A stretch of DNA of 64,000 nucleotides from Streptococcus anginosus subsp. whileyi MAS624 (GTDB lineage Bacteria > Bacillota > Bacilli > Lactobacillales > Streptococcaceae), in contig NZ_AP013072.1 in the NCBI RefSeq assembly GCF_000478925.1, positions 660,501-724,500 on the forward strand, read 5' to 3'. Positions 37,663-45,823 of this stretch are shown piece after piece. The notes under the pieces are model-generated. The model did no database searches and was not told where the DNA came from. It was given only the letters and a program-made list of their open reading frames with translations. The translations under genes were made by a program, and so were the position numbers. How positions within the stretch are numbered: the first letter of the stretch is position 1; every line of letters begins with the position of its first letter.

Positions 37663-38148
37663 ATGGTTTTGGAAACAAGAAATATTGCTATTCAAGGTAC
37701 TTATGGTGAGCGATTCCAGCATTGTTGGGGATGCGGTCCTAAGAATGAGTCAGGCTTACATTTAAAAACTTATCCTAGTCTAAACGGAACTAGCTGCATT
37801 AGTAAGATAACACCAGCTCAACAGTATACCGGTGGTGTTCCAGCTAATCTATTCGGCGGTATGATTGCCATGATTTTTGACTGTCATGGTACCGCTTCAG
37901 CAGCCTGGTTTGCTCATCAAAATAAGGGCTTAGATTTGACAGAAGAAACGGTCATTGGACGATTTATCACAGCTCGCTTGGAAATAGATTATAAAAGTCC
38001 AACGCCCATTGATGAGGAAATTACGGTTATCTCTCGACTTGAAAAACTAGGCCAAAGAAAAGCCATTGTGGCAATGGAGATGACAGTAGCGGGTCAGGTG
38101 CGTGCCAAAGCTAGAATGGTAGCAGTCGCAGTGAAAGATAACATGTAG
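37663..38148 (+). CDS. PaaI-type hotdog-fold thioesterase
   Basis: A 161-residue single hotdog-domain protein. The central helix (NLFGGMIAMIFDCHGTASAAW) contains the Asp usual for PaaI-like acyl-CoA thioesterases, and the C-terminal strands (ARLEIDYKSPTPIDEEITV) are typical. N-terminal CWGCGPKN adds two Cys of unknown role. The substrate is unknown. AAAAGGAG precedes the start; a TATAAT with a cre-like element lies upstream. Confidence 0.85.
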   Translation: MVLETRNIAIQGTYGERFQHCWGCGPKNESGLHLKTYPSLNGTSCISKITPAQQYTGGVPANLFGGMIAMIFDCHGTASAAWFAHQNKGLDLTEETVIGRFITARLEIDYKSPTPIDEEITVISRLEKLGQRKAIVAMEMTVAGQVRAKARMVAVAVKDNM

Positions 38149-38514
38149 TATGTTTCGAAGATGAGACTACGCACTAAATTGTGGTTTCATTTAGTTCCTA
38201 TACGGTAAACTTTAAAATAGTGCAAAAATGCTTTCTCTATAATATAATCAGAGTGAAAAATTATGGAATGTTAATTTGTCTCTAACATTCTTTTTTGTGT
38301 TTAAATAGAATCATCATAGCTTATCTGATAAGAAGTAGATAGTAAACCAATCTCAGCTGAGAATGAGTAAGAGTTATTGTTGCTTTTTGAGATGAACACA
38401 ATAAATTGCTAATCACAAAGATCTCACTAGGATTACACACCTAATGAAGATTTTATATTGGTTTGCATGGTTTTTTAAGCAAGTGTAGCAAAACCATGGA
38501 AGGTATTTTAGGAT
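38149..38514. other. Intergenic region with an orphan promoter-hairpin pair
   Basis: No ORF is supported in 366 bp. Overlapping TATAAT hexamers at 38238-38248 are followed by a terminator hairpin (GAATGTTA/TAACATTC, 38266-38290, then six T). A transcript between them would be only about 45 nt. A second hairpin (CATGGTTTT/AAAACCATG) lies near 38468-38502, close to the end of the decayed MurN-like gene. Confidence 0.45.
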
Positions 38515-39751
38515 TTATCTATTTAAAATTTTTTTAATTATCTGAATAGTTATATGTTTAAACTGGGAAGGATAATATCTAAAAGTTCCCATTTTTCTCA
38601 GGACATAACCATTGAAATTTTGTTTAAAACGAAGTACACTGTCAGAACCATCAAAATGACCAGTAATACCCAAAAGGTTGTAACAGGGAATACCTCGCTT
38701 GATTGATTCTCGCATTACATAATCTTGCAAAAGAGCGGGTGCGTAGAATTTGTTAAATTCAGGATAGGATTCAGAAAAGAGATAGACCGTTTCTTGGGGA
38801 GTGTATACAAAAAGACTGCCAGCTAATATTGTACTTTTGTCTCCATACTTTTTTAATAGTTGGTATGCTTCGTTTTTTCATATTTCAAACGTTTCAAATT
38901 GACTAGATAGTTCTCGAAATTGATTCAGTTTTTTTTTCAGAGGAATGGTTGTTTTCTTCAAGATAATCTTGTAGTAATTTAATCTTTTTAGATAATTCAT
39001 TCTGATTATTTTGTAAATGCTCCAGATAATTTTTGAAATTTATGCTCGCTATAATAAATTCTGCATTGCTTCCAAAGCTATCATAAAATTTTTCATAATA
39101 ATCTAAAGTCTTATCATTATAGTTGCGACGTTCAGAAGTTGATGAAGTAATCTGCTTAAATTTATAAAGCTCATTACGTTTAAGTTTATGCAGTTCTATA
39201 CCAAATGTTTTAGCCTTTTTGACTAATGATTTTCCTTGTTTAGTAAAAGACTTTAGTAATGTTTCTTCTGTTAAGTCATCTAGGTCTTTTACAAAATGCC
39301 AATCACCTTCACCTCCAGGATAGTCCTTTTGCAAGCCATCAAATTGGTAATTCAGGTTGGTGAGCATAGATACAAGTTCCTTCTTTTCTGTACTAATGGG
39401 ATCGCCTTTACTATTGAAGACTTGATAAATATCATAGGGTTTCACAACCAGCTCTATAGCATTTAATTGTTTTGCATAGATTTTTAACTCTTCATAGAAT
39501 TTAGGCAAGAGCTCATAATTAGTGACAACAGGCCCAGAATTGATTTCTAGGTATAGACCACCTGTCATTTTTGTACTAAATAATAATGCTGATACTTGTA
39601 ATTGATTGTTATCAAAGAAGCCAATGAACTCAACATTATATCCTCTTTTTTTCAATAGAATAGACATTTCTACGGATTGGATAAAGGATTTTCGTTTCGC
39701 TTTTTGATAATGTTGCTTAAATGCTTCTTTAGTAATTATTTCTAAAGGCAT
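38515..39751 (-). pseudogene. MurM/MurN (FemAB)-type peptidoglycan branch ligase, broken
   Basis: The pieces make a FemABX-family protein of about 412 residues, like pneumococcal MurM/MurN, which add amino acids from tRNA to the lipid II side chain. N-terminal IQSVEMSILLKKRGYNVEF and GGLYLEINSGPVV, plus ETSERR-like STSERRNYNDKTLDYYEKFY, fit MurN. In the A9 run of the minus strand (plus 38928-38940) the frame shifts. In the restored frame there is also a TGA at 38880-38878. The C-terminal third (YGDKSTILAGSLFVYTPQE onwards) continues to 38515. The start at 39751 follows AAGGAG; a longer start at 39772 lacks one. Confidence 0.85.
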
Positions 39752-39772
39752 TGTTCTGTACTCCTTAATCAT

Positions 39773-40059
39773 TTGTAGGTTAATAAACAGAGCTGGTGAA
39801 GCTACAGAATAAAATTATTTCTTATTTGAAAACGTTTTTATTTTGAACCATTTTATCACCCAGAATTTAACCTTGTCAAAATATTTGCTCTTGAATTTTA
39901 ATATTGTGAGACTGTTGACTTACAAAATTTTGTATTTACAAAAGAATAGACAAACGAAGCCATAGGAAATTCAGGTTTCTTACGGCTTTTATTTATGACT
40001 TAGTTGATAAAAGAAAATAAAATAACAATCCAAAGGAGCATTTCCTCTAGAAAACAAAA
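39773..40059. other. Intergenic region with a cre-like palindrome and an isolated hairpin
   Basis: No gene is supported. TGAAAACGTTTTTA (39827-39840) is one base from the CcpA consensus when read on the minus strand and lies upstream of the decayed MurN-like gene. A plus-strand hairpin (AGCCATAGGAAA with TTTCTTACGGCT, then TTTTATTT) lies at about 39957-39994 without an obvious gene in front. Confidence 0.45.
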
Positions 40060-40088
40060 GACAAACCTACCAAAATGGTGGTTTGTCT
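40060..40088 (-). terminator. Terminator of trkA-trkH
   Basis: AGACAAACC and GGTTTGTCT form a perfect 9-bp stem; TTTTGTTTTC follows on the minus strand. Confidence 0.85.
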
Positions 40089-40132
40089 ACAGTCTGAGAT
40101 ATTAGTTTTATGACCAGCGTTTAGGCGATATG

Positions 40133-41573
40133 CTATCGTTTGGACCATGTCTGTGGCATAAAGAGCAGGATCATTGGGTAAATCTCTAAACGCCCTGCAA
40201 TCATGGCAAGAGAGAGTAAGAGTTTGGAAATAGGACCAAAGATGGCAAAGCTATCAGTTGTTCCTAACATTGGCCCAATGTTGTTGAAACAGCTAAGAAC
40301 GGCACTGACGACTGTCATTAAGTTATTATTATCTAAACTAACGATGAAAATGAGAAAGATGATAATCATCGTATACAAAACGAGATATTTTAAAATTTTA
40401 TGCTGAGTGTCTTTGTCAATGACACTATGATTGACGTGCAGAGTCAATACACGCTTTGGTGAGAGGGTGGACAATACTTGATTTTTAGCAATGCGAACTA
40501 GCATTAAGCAACGAACTACCTTTAAACCGCCGGCGGTTGAACCAGCAGAACCTCCTATGCACATGAGAATGAGGAGGATGAACTGAGAAAAGAGTGGCCA
40601 AGCCGTGATGTCTCCAAAACCAAAGCCGGTTGTAGTAATAATATTAGAGACTTGAAAAAATGAAATCTCCAAAGTTTGAGAGAGGTCTTGATAGATATGA
40701 AAGACATTAAGGCAGATGAAAATCGTTGCAGATGCTACAATAATGAGATAAGTTCGCAATTCTTCATCGCCAAAGGATGCTTTAAATTTCCTCAATAGTA
40801 AAAAGTAATAGAGATTGAAATTCACTCCAAAGATAAGTACTCCAAAACTGACTAGATACGTAATGAGAGAGCTGTTATAGTGAGCAATACCATCATTGTA
40901 AACTGCGAAACCTCCTGTTCCCGCTGTTCCCATGGCAATGATAAAACTATCAAATAAAGGCATTCCTGCCAGATAATAAATCACTACAAAAATAGCGAAA
41001 AGTGCTAAGTACAGCAAATAGAGAATTTGTGCAGTGTCCTTTAATTTAGAGACGACTTTACCAAAGACAGGACCGGGAACTTCCGCTCGCATCACCTCCA
41101 AATGGCTATTTTTATTATTTTCCATAATAGCAAGAGCAAAGACGAGTACTCCCCATACCTCCGATTAAGTGGGTAAAACTACGCCAAAAGAGTAAGGAAT
41201 GTGACAAAACAGAGACGTCTGGTAAGATAGAAGCTCCAGTTGTTGTAAAGCCTGAACTGATCTCAAAGAAAGCGTCGATGAGATGAGGAATTTGTCCTGA
41301 AAAAACAAAAGGAAGCGCCCCAAAGAAGGACCAAAGTATCCAGCATAAGGCGACAATTAAAACCCCTTCCTTGGCATAAATGTGATGATTTTTAGGCTTA
41401 ACAGCACTACCTAAAAGTCCAACTGCCAAGAGAATGCCAATTGTAGCGCTAATTGAGAGCAGGTTTTGATTGGGTTCATGATAGATAAATGCTACAATGA
41501 GGGGAATCAGTAGCAGTCCTGCTTCAATGATTAACAATTTTGAGAGGAGGAAACGAATCATACTTCTATTCAT
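40133..41573 (-). pseudogene. trkH: TrkH/KtrB potassium channel subunit, frameshifted
   Basis: The two halves together encode a normal 480-residue potassium translocator. All four pore loops are visible: FTTTGAS, MGTAGTGGF, NIITTTGFGFGD and FNNIGPMLG. The frame breaks in GGMG|VLVFALAIMENN: the minus strand reads ATGGGGAGTACTC, and removing one G (plus-strand C run 41151-41154) restores the frame. An isolated base error in the assembly would look the same. It lies 3 bases after trkA and would be translated with it. Confidence 0.9.
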
Positions 41574-41576
41574 GGC

Positions 41577-42926
41577 TTACCTCTCTAACAAATCATATAT
41601 TTGCGTGATATTTTGGATTAGTGTCGTGACGATGATTTGGTCGCCTATTTGAATGTGGTCTTCCCCCGTTGGGAAAATAGGTTTTCCATTTCGGATAATG
41701 GCAGCAATCAAGACACCTTTTTTCAGTTTGAGGCTGGAAAGTGGTCTTCCAGTCATTTTATTTTCTTCCTTTATTTGAAATTGCAGGGTTTCGATTTGTC
41801 CATTGGCAAGGTGGTGCATGGCTTGTAAATCAGAATATTGGGCATTCACACGTCCGCGGACAAAGTGCATAATCGTGTCGACAGCGATTCTCTTTGGTGT
41901 TACAATGCTTGAAAATTCCTGACTGTCAATGATTTCAAGCAAGCTAGTTCGATTGACTTTCGTGATATTTTTTTGCACGCCCATGCTTTCAAGGAACATC
42001 GATGAAATGATATTTTCCTCATCGACACCAGTCAAAGTGGCAACAGCATCATAGTGTTGCGCACTTTCTTCTAGCAGAATGTTTTTTGCAGTACCGTCAC
42101 CTTGAACGATATGTAAATGTGGAAATTCTTGGCTAAACCATTCAGCATGCTTTGGATTGATTTCAATCACTTTCAGTTTGATTTTGCTATTTTTTAGAAT
42201 ATTGAGTAGGTAATAAGCAATCTTCCCTGCTCCAATGAGCATCAAACTTTTTATAACTTTTGGTCGAACGAAATTATGGAAAAGAATAACATCCACCCGA
42301 TTTCCAGTGACATAGATTATATCATTCTGCAAAATGGTAATTTCACCATCTGGAATGAGCAATTGTCCATTGCGGTTAATGGCACAAATCAAGACATTGC
42401 CAAATTTTTTGCGAAATTGAGACATGGTCATCTGACAGAGGTCACTATTTTGCTTAACTTTAAATTCCATTAAGCTGACGCGTCCATTGGCAAATCGCTC
42501 AACAGAAAGCGCATTTGGAAATTCAATGATATTTGCAATATAGCGTGCTGCTAGCAATTCAGGGTTGACTATGAGAGAGAAACCAAGGATATTTTTTTCT
42601 TTAAAATAAGAATTTGAATACTCTGGGTTGCGAACGCGAACAATCGTTTCTTTTGCTCCCATTCTTTTAGCCAACACAGCTGATACCATATTGACTTCGT
42701 CATGCTCTGTCATGGCAATAAAAATATCGCAATGCGCTACATCAGCTTGCTCTAAAATTTTAAAATTGGCACCGTTACCAACAATGCCCATAATATCATA
42801 ACGCTTGGTGATGCGATTCAGTACGGCTTCGTTTTGCTCAATGAGAATCACATCGTGTTTTTCAGCCACAAGTGAACGACAAAGTGCAGAGCCTACTTTA
42901 CCGCCACCAACGACAATAATTTTCAT
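41577..42926 (-). CDS. trkA: Trk/Ktr potassium uptake regulatory subunit TrkA
   Basis: A 449-residue cytoplasmic gating subunit with two RCK units, each a Rossmann NAD(H)/ATP-binding domain (IIVVGGGKVGSALCRSLV at the start, LMLIGAGKIAYYLLNIL in the middle) followed by a TrkA-C domain (about 135-215 and 365-449). It controls the membrane channel TrkH. The start follows GGGAGG. It heads the trkA-trkH unit; its partner gene is frameshifted here. Confidence 0.95.
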   Translation of the reverse strand: MKIIVVGGGKVGSALCRSLVAEKHDVILIEQNEAVLNRITKRYDIMGIVGNGANFKILEQADVAHCDIFIAMTEHDEVNMVSAVLAKRMGAKETIVRVRNPEYSNSYFKEKNILGFSLIVNPELLAARYIANIIEFPNALSVERFANGRVSLMEFKVKQNSDLCQMTMSQFRKKFGNVLICAINRNGQLLIPDGEITILQNDIIYVTGNRVDVILFHNFVRPKVIKSLMLIGAGKIAYYLLNILKNSKIKLKVIEINPKHAEWFSQEFPHLHIVQGDGTAKNILLEESAQHYDAVATLTGVDEENIISSMFLESMGVQKNITKVNRTSLLEIIDSQEFSSIVTPKRIAVDTIMHFVRGRVNAQYSDLQAMHHLANGQIETLQFQIKEENKMTGRPLSSLKLKKGVLIAAIIRNGKPIFPTGEDHIQIGDQIIVTTLIQNITQIYDLLER

Positions 42927-43081
42927 GTTATACCTCCCAAGTATCCTATCCTATCATACTTTTTTTTACTAAAATTTCATCACTTTGAAGAAAGAAAAAT
43001 GCATATTTTGTTTAAATAAGGTATTCTGATGAAACCGAGAAGATAAATTTTAAAAAATTACCAAATAATTAGGTTTTTTTA

Positions 43082-43218
43082 TTGACATGTACAAAGAAAG
43101 TGATATACTAAAAAAGTACCTTCATTGATTTACCTCAAACCTGTTGTGATGTAAGTTAATGATGTCTTAACCACGCTGTCTGCTGAGCTTGACTCCGGGC
43201 AGTGTGGCTATTTTTTTG
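43082..43218 (+). ncRNA. Candidate structured leader or small RNA before trmL
   Basis: TTGACA (43082-43087), 16 bases and TATACT (43104-43109) form a strong promoter. About 60 bases downstream, CCACGCTG...CAGTGTGG (43171-43207) makes a GC-rich hairpin followed by seven T. A transcript would be about 105 nt and end 48 bases before trmL, which then needs readthrough or its own promoter. No ORF with a ribosome-binding site lies inside. It could be an attenuating leader (a 23S-methyl-type motif is one known Lactobacillales class) or an independent sRNA. Confidence 0.6.
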
Positions 43219-43266
43219 CTTGATAGCAATCATAGTTCACTAAGATAGATGAGAAGGCTATAACAT

Positions 43267-43779
43267 ATGACAACATTTCAAAATCACATTGTTCTTTTTG
43301 AACCACAAATTCCTCAAAATACAGGAAATATCGCACGGACTTGTGCGGCAACCAATTCACCTCTTCATATCATTTTACCAATGGGATTTCCGATTGATGA
43401 CCGTAAGATGAAACGAGCTGGCTTGGATTATTGGGATAAGCTGGACATTACTTATTATGACAATTTAGAAGAGTTCATGAGTAAAATGGATGGACAATTG
43501 TATTTGATTTCTAAGTTTGCGGAGAAGGTTTATGCGGAAGAAAATTTTGCAACTGCTGGAAATCACTATTTCATGTTTGGGCGTGAGGATAAGGGATTGC
43601 CAGAAGATTTTATGCGTGATCATTCTGAAAAAGCCCTGCGTATTCCTATGAATGATGAACATGTCAGAAGTCTGAATTTGTCAAATACAGTTTGTATGAT
43701 GGTGTATGAAGCCCTGCGCCAGCAAGATTTTACAGGATTAGATCTAGTACATCACTATGCACATGACAAATTAAAATAG
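43267..43779 (+). CDS. trmL: tRNA (cytidine(34)-2'-O)-methyltransferase TrmL
   Basis: A 170-residue minimal SPOUT methylase that 2'-O-methylates the wobble nucleotide of leucine tRNAs. N-terminal [23 protein letters not shown], central [13 protein letters not shown] and C-terminal [19 protein letters not shown] are the three SPOUT motifs. It is preceded by a promoter-hairpin unit that may control it. Confidence 0.95.
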   Translation: MTTFQNHIVLFEPQIPQNTGNIARTCAATNSPLHIILPMGFPIDDRKMKRAGLDYWDKLDITYYDNLEEFMSKMDGQLYLISKFAEKVYAEENFATAGNHYFMFGREDKGLPEDFMRDHSEKALRIPMNDEHVRSLNLSNTVCMMVYEALRQQDFTGLDLVHHYAHDKLK

Positions 43780-43814
43780 GATTTCTTAAAAGAATGGACG
43801 ACATCGGATAAAAT

Positions 43815-43837
43815 GCTTGCTCTAGCAGGCTTTTTTT
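43815..43837 (+). terminator. Terminator of trmL
   Basis: GCTTGC and GCAGGC pair around TCTA and are followed by TTTTTTT. Confidence 0.82.
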
Positions 43838-43848
43838 GTTATGATTAA

Positions 43849-44070
43849 AGGGTCTTCAGGGCAGGGTGAAATTCCCGACCGGCGGTAATTTGCAGCTGTT
43901 GACAATCTTTTGTTTTTATATAGCGTTGTAGTTTCTTTGTGTACCTTTGAAACGCCACTTCATTTAAAAACAAAATCTTTGCCAACTGGATAGCTGTTTT
44001 AAGTCCGCGAGCGTAAGCTGATGTGGTGCAATTCCACAACCGACAGTACAGTCTGGATGGGAGAAGACGA
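43849..44070 (+). promoter_or_regulatory. FMN riboswitch (RFN element) with a long inserted hairpin
   Basis: All conserved aptamer blocks are present in order: CTTCAGGGCAGGGTGAAATT, CCCGACCGGCGGTAA, AGTCCGCGAGC, TGGTGCAATTCCACAACCGA, CAGTACAGTCTGGATGGGAG. Between the GGCGGTAA and AGTCCGCG blocks lies an extra hairpin of about 105 nt (43892-43996; arms CAGCT/AGCTG, GTTGACAA/TTGCCAAC, TTTTGTTTTTA/TAAAAACAAAA). It controls ribU downstream. Confidence 0.93.
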
Positions 44071-44129
44071 AAGGCAATGAAGAAGGTCTAAAAGTACAGC
44101 TTTTAAATTTTATTTAAGGAAATTTTCTT

Positions 44130-44220
44130 ATACTATTTCAAAGGTTCCGTTGATTTAGAGAAATCGTTCTTCAGCAAGCCTTCCAGCTTCTCTAATTTTT
44201 ATAAATTGGAGGAACCTGTT
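44130..44220 (+). promoter_or_regulatory. Expression platform of the FMN riboswitch
   Basis: TTTAGAGAA and TTCTCTAA pair to a terminator-like hairpin followed by TTTTTATA (about 44154-44203). In addition AGGTTCC (44142-44148) can pair with GGAACCT (44212-44218), covering the ribosome-binding site of ribU. Either mechanism, or both, could switch off expression when FMN is bound. Confidence 0.6.
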
Positions 44221-44784
44221 ATGACACATACACGCAAAATGGCTGTTGTTGCCATTCTTTCAGCAATTTCATTTTTGCTGATGTTCTTTGATTTCCCGAT
44301 TTTACCGGGGGCTAGCTTTTTAAAGCTAGATTTCAGTATTTTACCAATCTTACTGGGATTAGTGGTGCTGGATTTAGGTGGTGCTTTGAGCATTTTATTG
44401 GTTCGTTCGGCGCTCAAACTGCTGCTGAACAATCAAGGCGTCAATACTTATATTGGCTTGCCGATGAATATCATTGCGGTTGCTGTTTTCGTAATTGCTT
44501 TTGCTTTGATTTGGAAAAAAGAGCAGACAACCGTTCGTTTTCTAATCGCTTCTGTGGTGGGGACGCTCGGATTGACCTTGGCAATGCTGATTCTCAACTA
44601 TGCCTATGCTATTCCACTCTATGCAACATTTGCTAATTTTGATATTTCAAAGATTCTGGGCGTGGCAAACTATCTATTTGCAATGGTCATTCCATTTAAT
44701 CTATTAGAAGGTGTGGTTTTTGCAGTTGCTTTCTGGCTGATTTATCTGCTTTTGAAACCAATTTTAATCAAGTATGAAAAATAA
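44221..44784 (+). CDS. ribU: Riboflavin transporter RibU (ECF S component)
   Basis: The 187-residue substrate-binding membrane subunit of an ECF transporter for riboflavin; it works with the shared EcfA/EcfA'/EcfT module encoded elsewhere. Six membrane helices and the RibU features FPILPGASFLKLDFSILPILLGLV and SALKLLLNN are present. ATG 44221 follows TTGGAGG. An FMN riboswitch upstream confirms the function. PAP2 overlaps its end by 11 bases. Confidence 0.95.
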   Translation: MTHTRKMAVVAILSAISFLLMFFDFPILPGASFLKLDFSILPILLGLVVLDLGGALSILLVRSALKLLLNNQGVNTYIGLPMNIIAVAVFVIAFALIWKKEQTTVRFLIASVVGTLGLTLAMLILNYAYAIPLYATFANFDISKILGVANYLFAMVIPFNLLEGVVFAVAFWLIYLLLKPILIKYEK

Positions 44785-45424
44785 ACAAACGTTTTTAACC
44801 AAGGGCTCTTTTGCCCTTTTACTTTTTGTGATTTTAGGATATGTTGTCAAGTTTCATCCTAATTATTTAAAAGGCTTTGATTGGCCAATTCAGACAATTT
44901 TGCGTGGGGATTTACCAGATTCTTTGACATTTTTCTTTTCTAACGTGACAAGTCTAATCAACATACCCGTTATTATAACTTGGGTTGTAGTTTTAGTTGG
45001 TCTTTTCCTTTATAAAAAATGGTGGAGTGAGGCGATTCTTTTGGCTGGAAATCTTGCTTTGACGGGAATTTTAGTGGCTCTTTTGAAAAATGTCTATCAA
45101 CGTCCTCGTCCTACGATCCAACATTTAGTAGAAGAAGGTGGATTTTCTTTTCCGAGTGGACATGCCTTGGCTTCGACATTAGTTGTTGGGGCGTTAGTGA
45201 TTATTGTGAGCCAGCGCGTGAAAAATCGTCATCTCAGACATTTGCTGCAAGTGTTACTCATGGTATTCATTCTTACAATCATGACATCTCGCGTTTATCT
45301 AGGAGTTCATTATCCAACAGATGTTTTAGGAAGTCTTTTCTTAGGTTTAGGGATGTTGCATATTGAATTTCCTTATTATGATAAGTTGCGCTTCCAATGG
45401 CGTTTTATAAGAAAACAAAATTAG
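44774..45424 (+). CDS. PAP2 family phosphatase
   Basis: A 216-residue membrane phosphatase with about six helices. The three active-site motifs are KNVYQRPRP (KxxxxxxRP), FPSGHA (PSGH) and SRVYLGVHYPTDV (SRxxxxxHxxxD). It likely dephosphorylates a lipid such as undecaprenyl pyrophosphate or phosphatidic acid. It is coupled to ribU by overlap and therefore probably falls under the FMN riboswitch. Confidence 0.92.
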   Translation: MKNKQTFLTKGSFALLLFVILGYVVKFHPNYLKGFDWPIQTILRGDLPDSLTFFFSNVTSLINIPVIITWVVVLVGLFLYKKWWSEAILLAGNLALTGILVALLKNVYQRPRPTIQHLVEEGGFSFPSGHALASTLVVGALVIIVSQRVKNRHLRHLLQVLLMVFILTIMTSRVYLGVHYPTDVLGSLFLGLGMLHIEFPYYDKLRFQWRFIRKQN

Positions 45425-45445
45425 GTTGTCACAAGGGAAATGCTG

Positions 45446-45772
45446 ATGAATAAAGTATTGAATGAAAAATTAATAAATCAAATTTTATCAGTTGTAGCCT
45501 GCATTCCTGTGGGAAAAGTGGCTACCTATGGACAAATTGCGCAGTTGATAGGGCGAGAAAGAAATGCTCGTTTAGTGGGGCGCGTGCTGTCTCAAGCAGA
45601 ACTTTATGGGAAATTTCCTTGCCATCGTGTGGTTAATTCCGCAGGACGCTTAGCGCCAGCGTGGGAGGAGCAGAGACATCTCCTTTGGGCCGAAGGAGTG
45701 ACTTTTAAAACGAATGGCTGTGTGGATTTGAAAAAGCACCAATGGAAGCCAACGGACATTAGTAAAGTGTAA
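45446..45772 (+). CDS. MGMT-family (alkyltransferase-like) protein
   Basis: A 108-residue protein matching only the C-terminal DNA-binding domain of O6-alkylguanine transferases, as in the alkyltransferase-like (ATL) group. The helix-turn-helix region is GKVATYGQIAQLIGRERNARLVGRVL, and the active-site motif is PCHRVV with Cys59, whereas many ATLs have Trp there. Direct dealkylation is thus possible. It lacks the Ada/Ogt N-terminal domain. ATG 45446 follows AAGGGA; ATG 45440 is too close to it. Confidence 0.85.
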   Translation: MNKVLNEKLINQILSVVACIPVGKVATYGQIAQLIGRERNARLVGRVLSQAELYGKFPCHRVVNSAGRLAPAWEEQRHLLWAEGVTFKTNGCVDLKKHQWKPTDISKV

Positions 45773-45774
45773 AT

Positions 45775-45805
45775 GGAACTCCGAACGCGAGTTCTGTTTT
45801 ATTTT
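45775..45805 (+). terminator. Terminator of the ribU-PAP2-MGMT unit
   Basis: GAACTC and GAGTTC pair around CGAACGC and are followed by TGTTTTATTTT, directly after the stop codon. Confidence 0.75.
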
Positions 45806-45806
45806 G

Positions 45807-45823
45807 TGGTACAATGAAAGTTA
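45807..45823 (+). promoter_or_regulatory. Extended -10 promoter, probable leaderless start
   Basis: TGG-TACAAT (45807-45815) lies only 7 bases before ATG 45823, so transcription would start at the codon. ATG 45814 overlaps the -10 itself and cannot be used from this promoter. Confidence 0.55.

Noticed and set aside
43845-44039. 64-codon minus-strand frame
   Set aside because: It covers the FMN aptamer on the opposite strand; conservation there is explained by the RNA structure.
44104-44121. TTTAAA-N5-TTTAAG resembling a CiaR site in the ribU leader
   Set aside because: One half-site is imperfect, and it lies inside the transcribed riboswitch region, which is AT-rich; chance is the simpler explanation.
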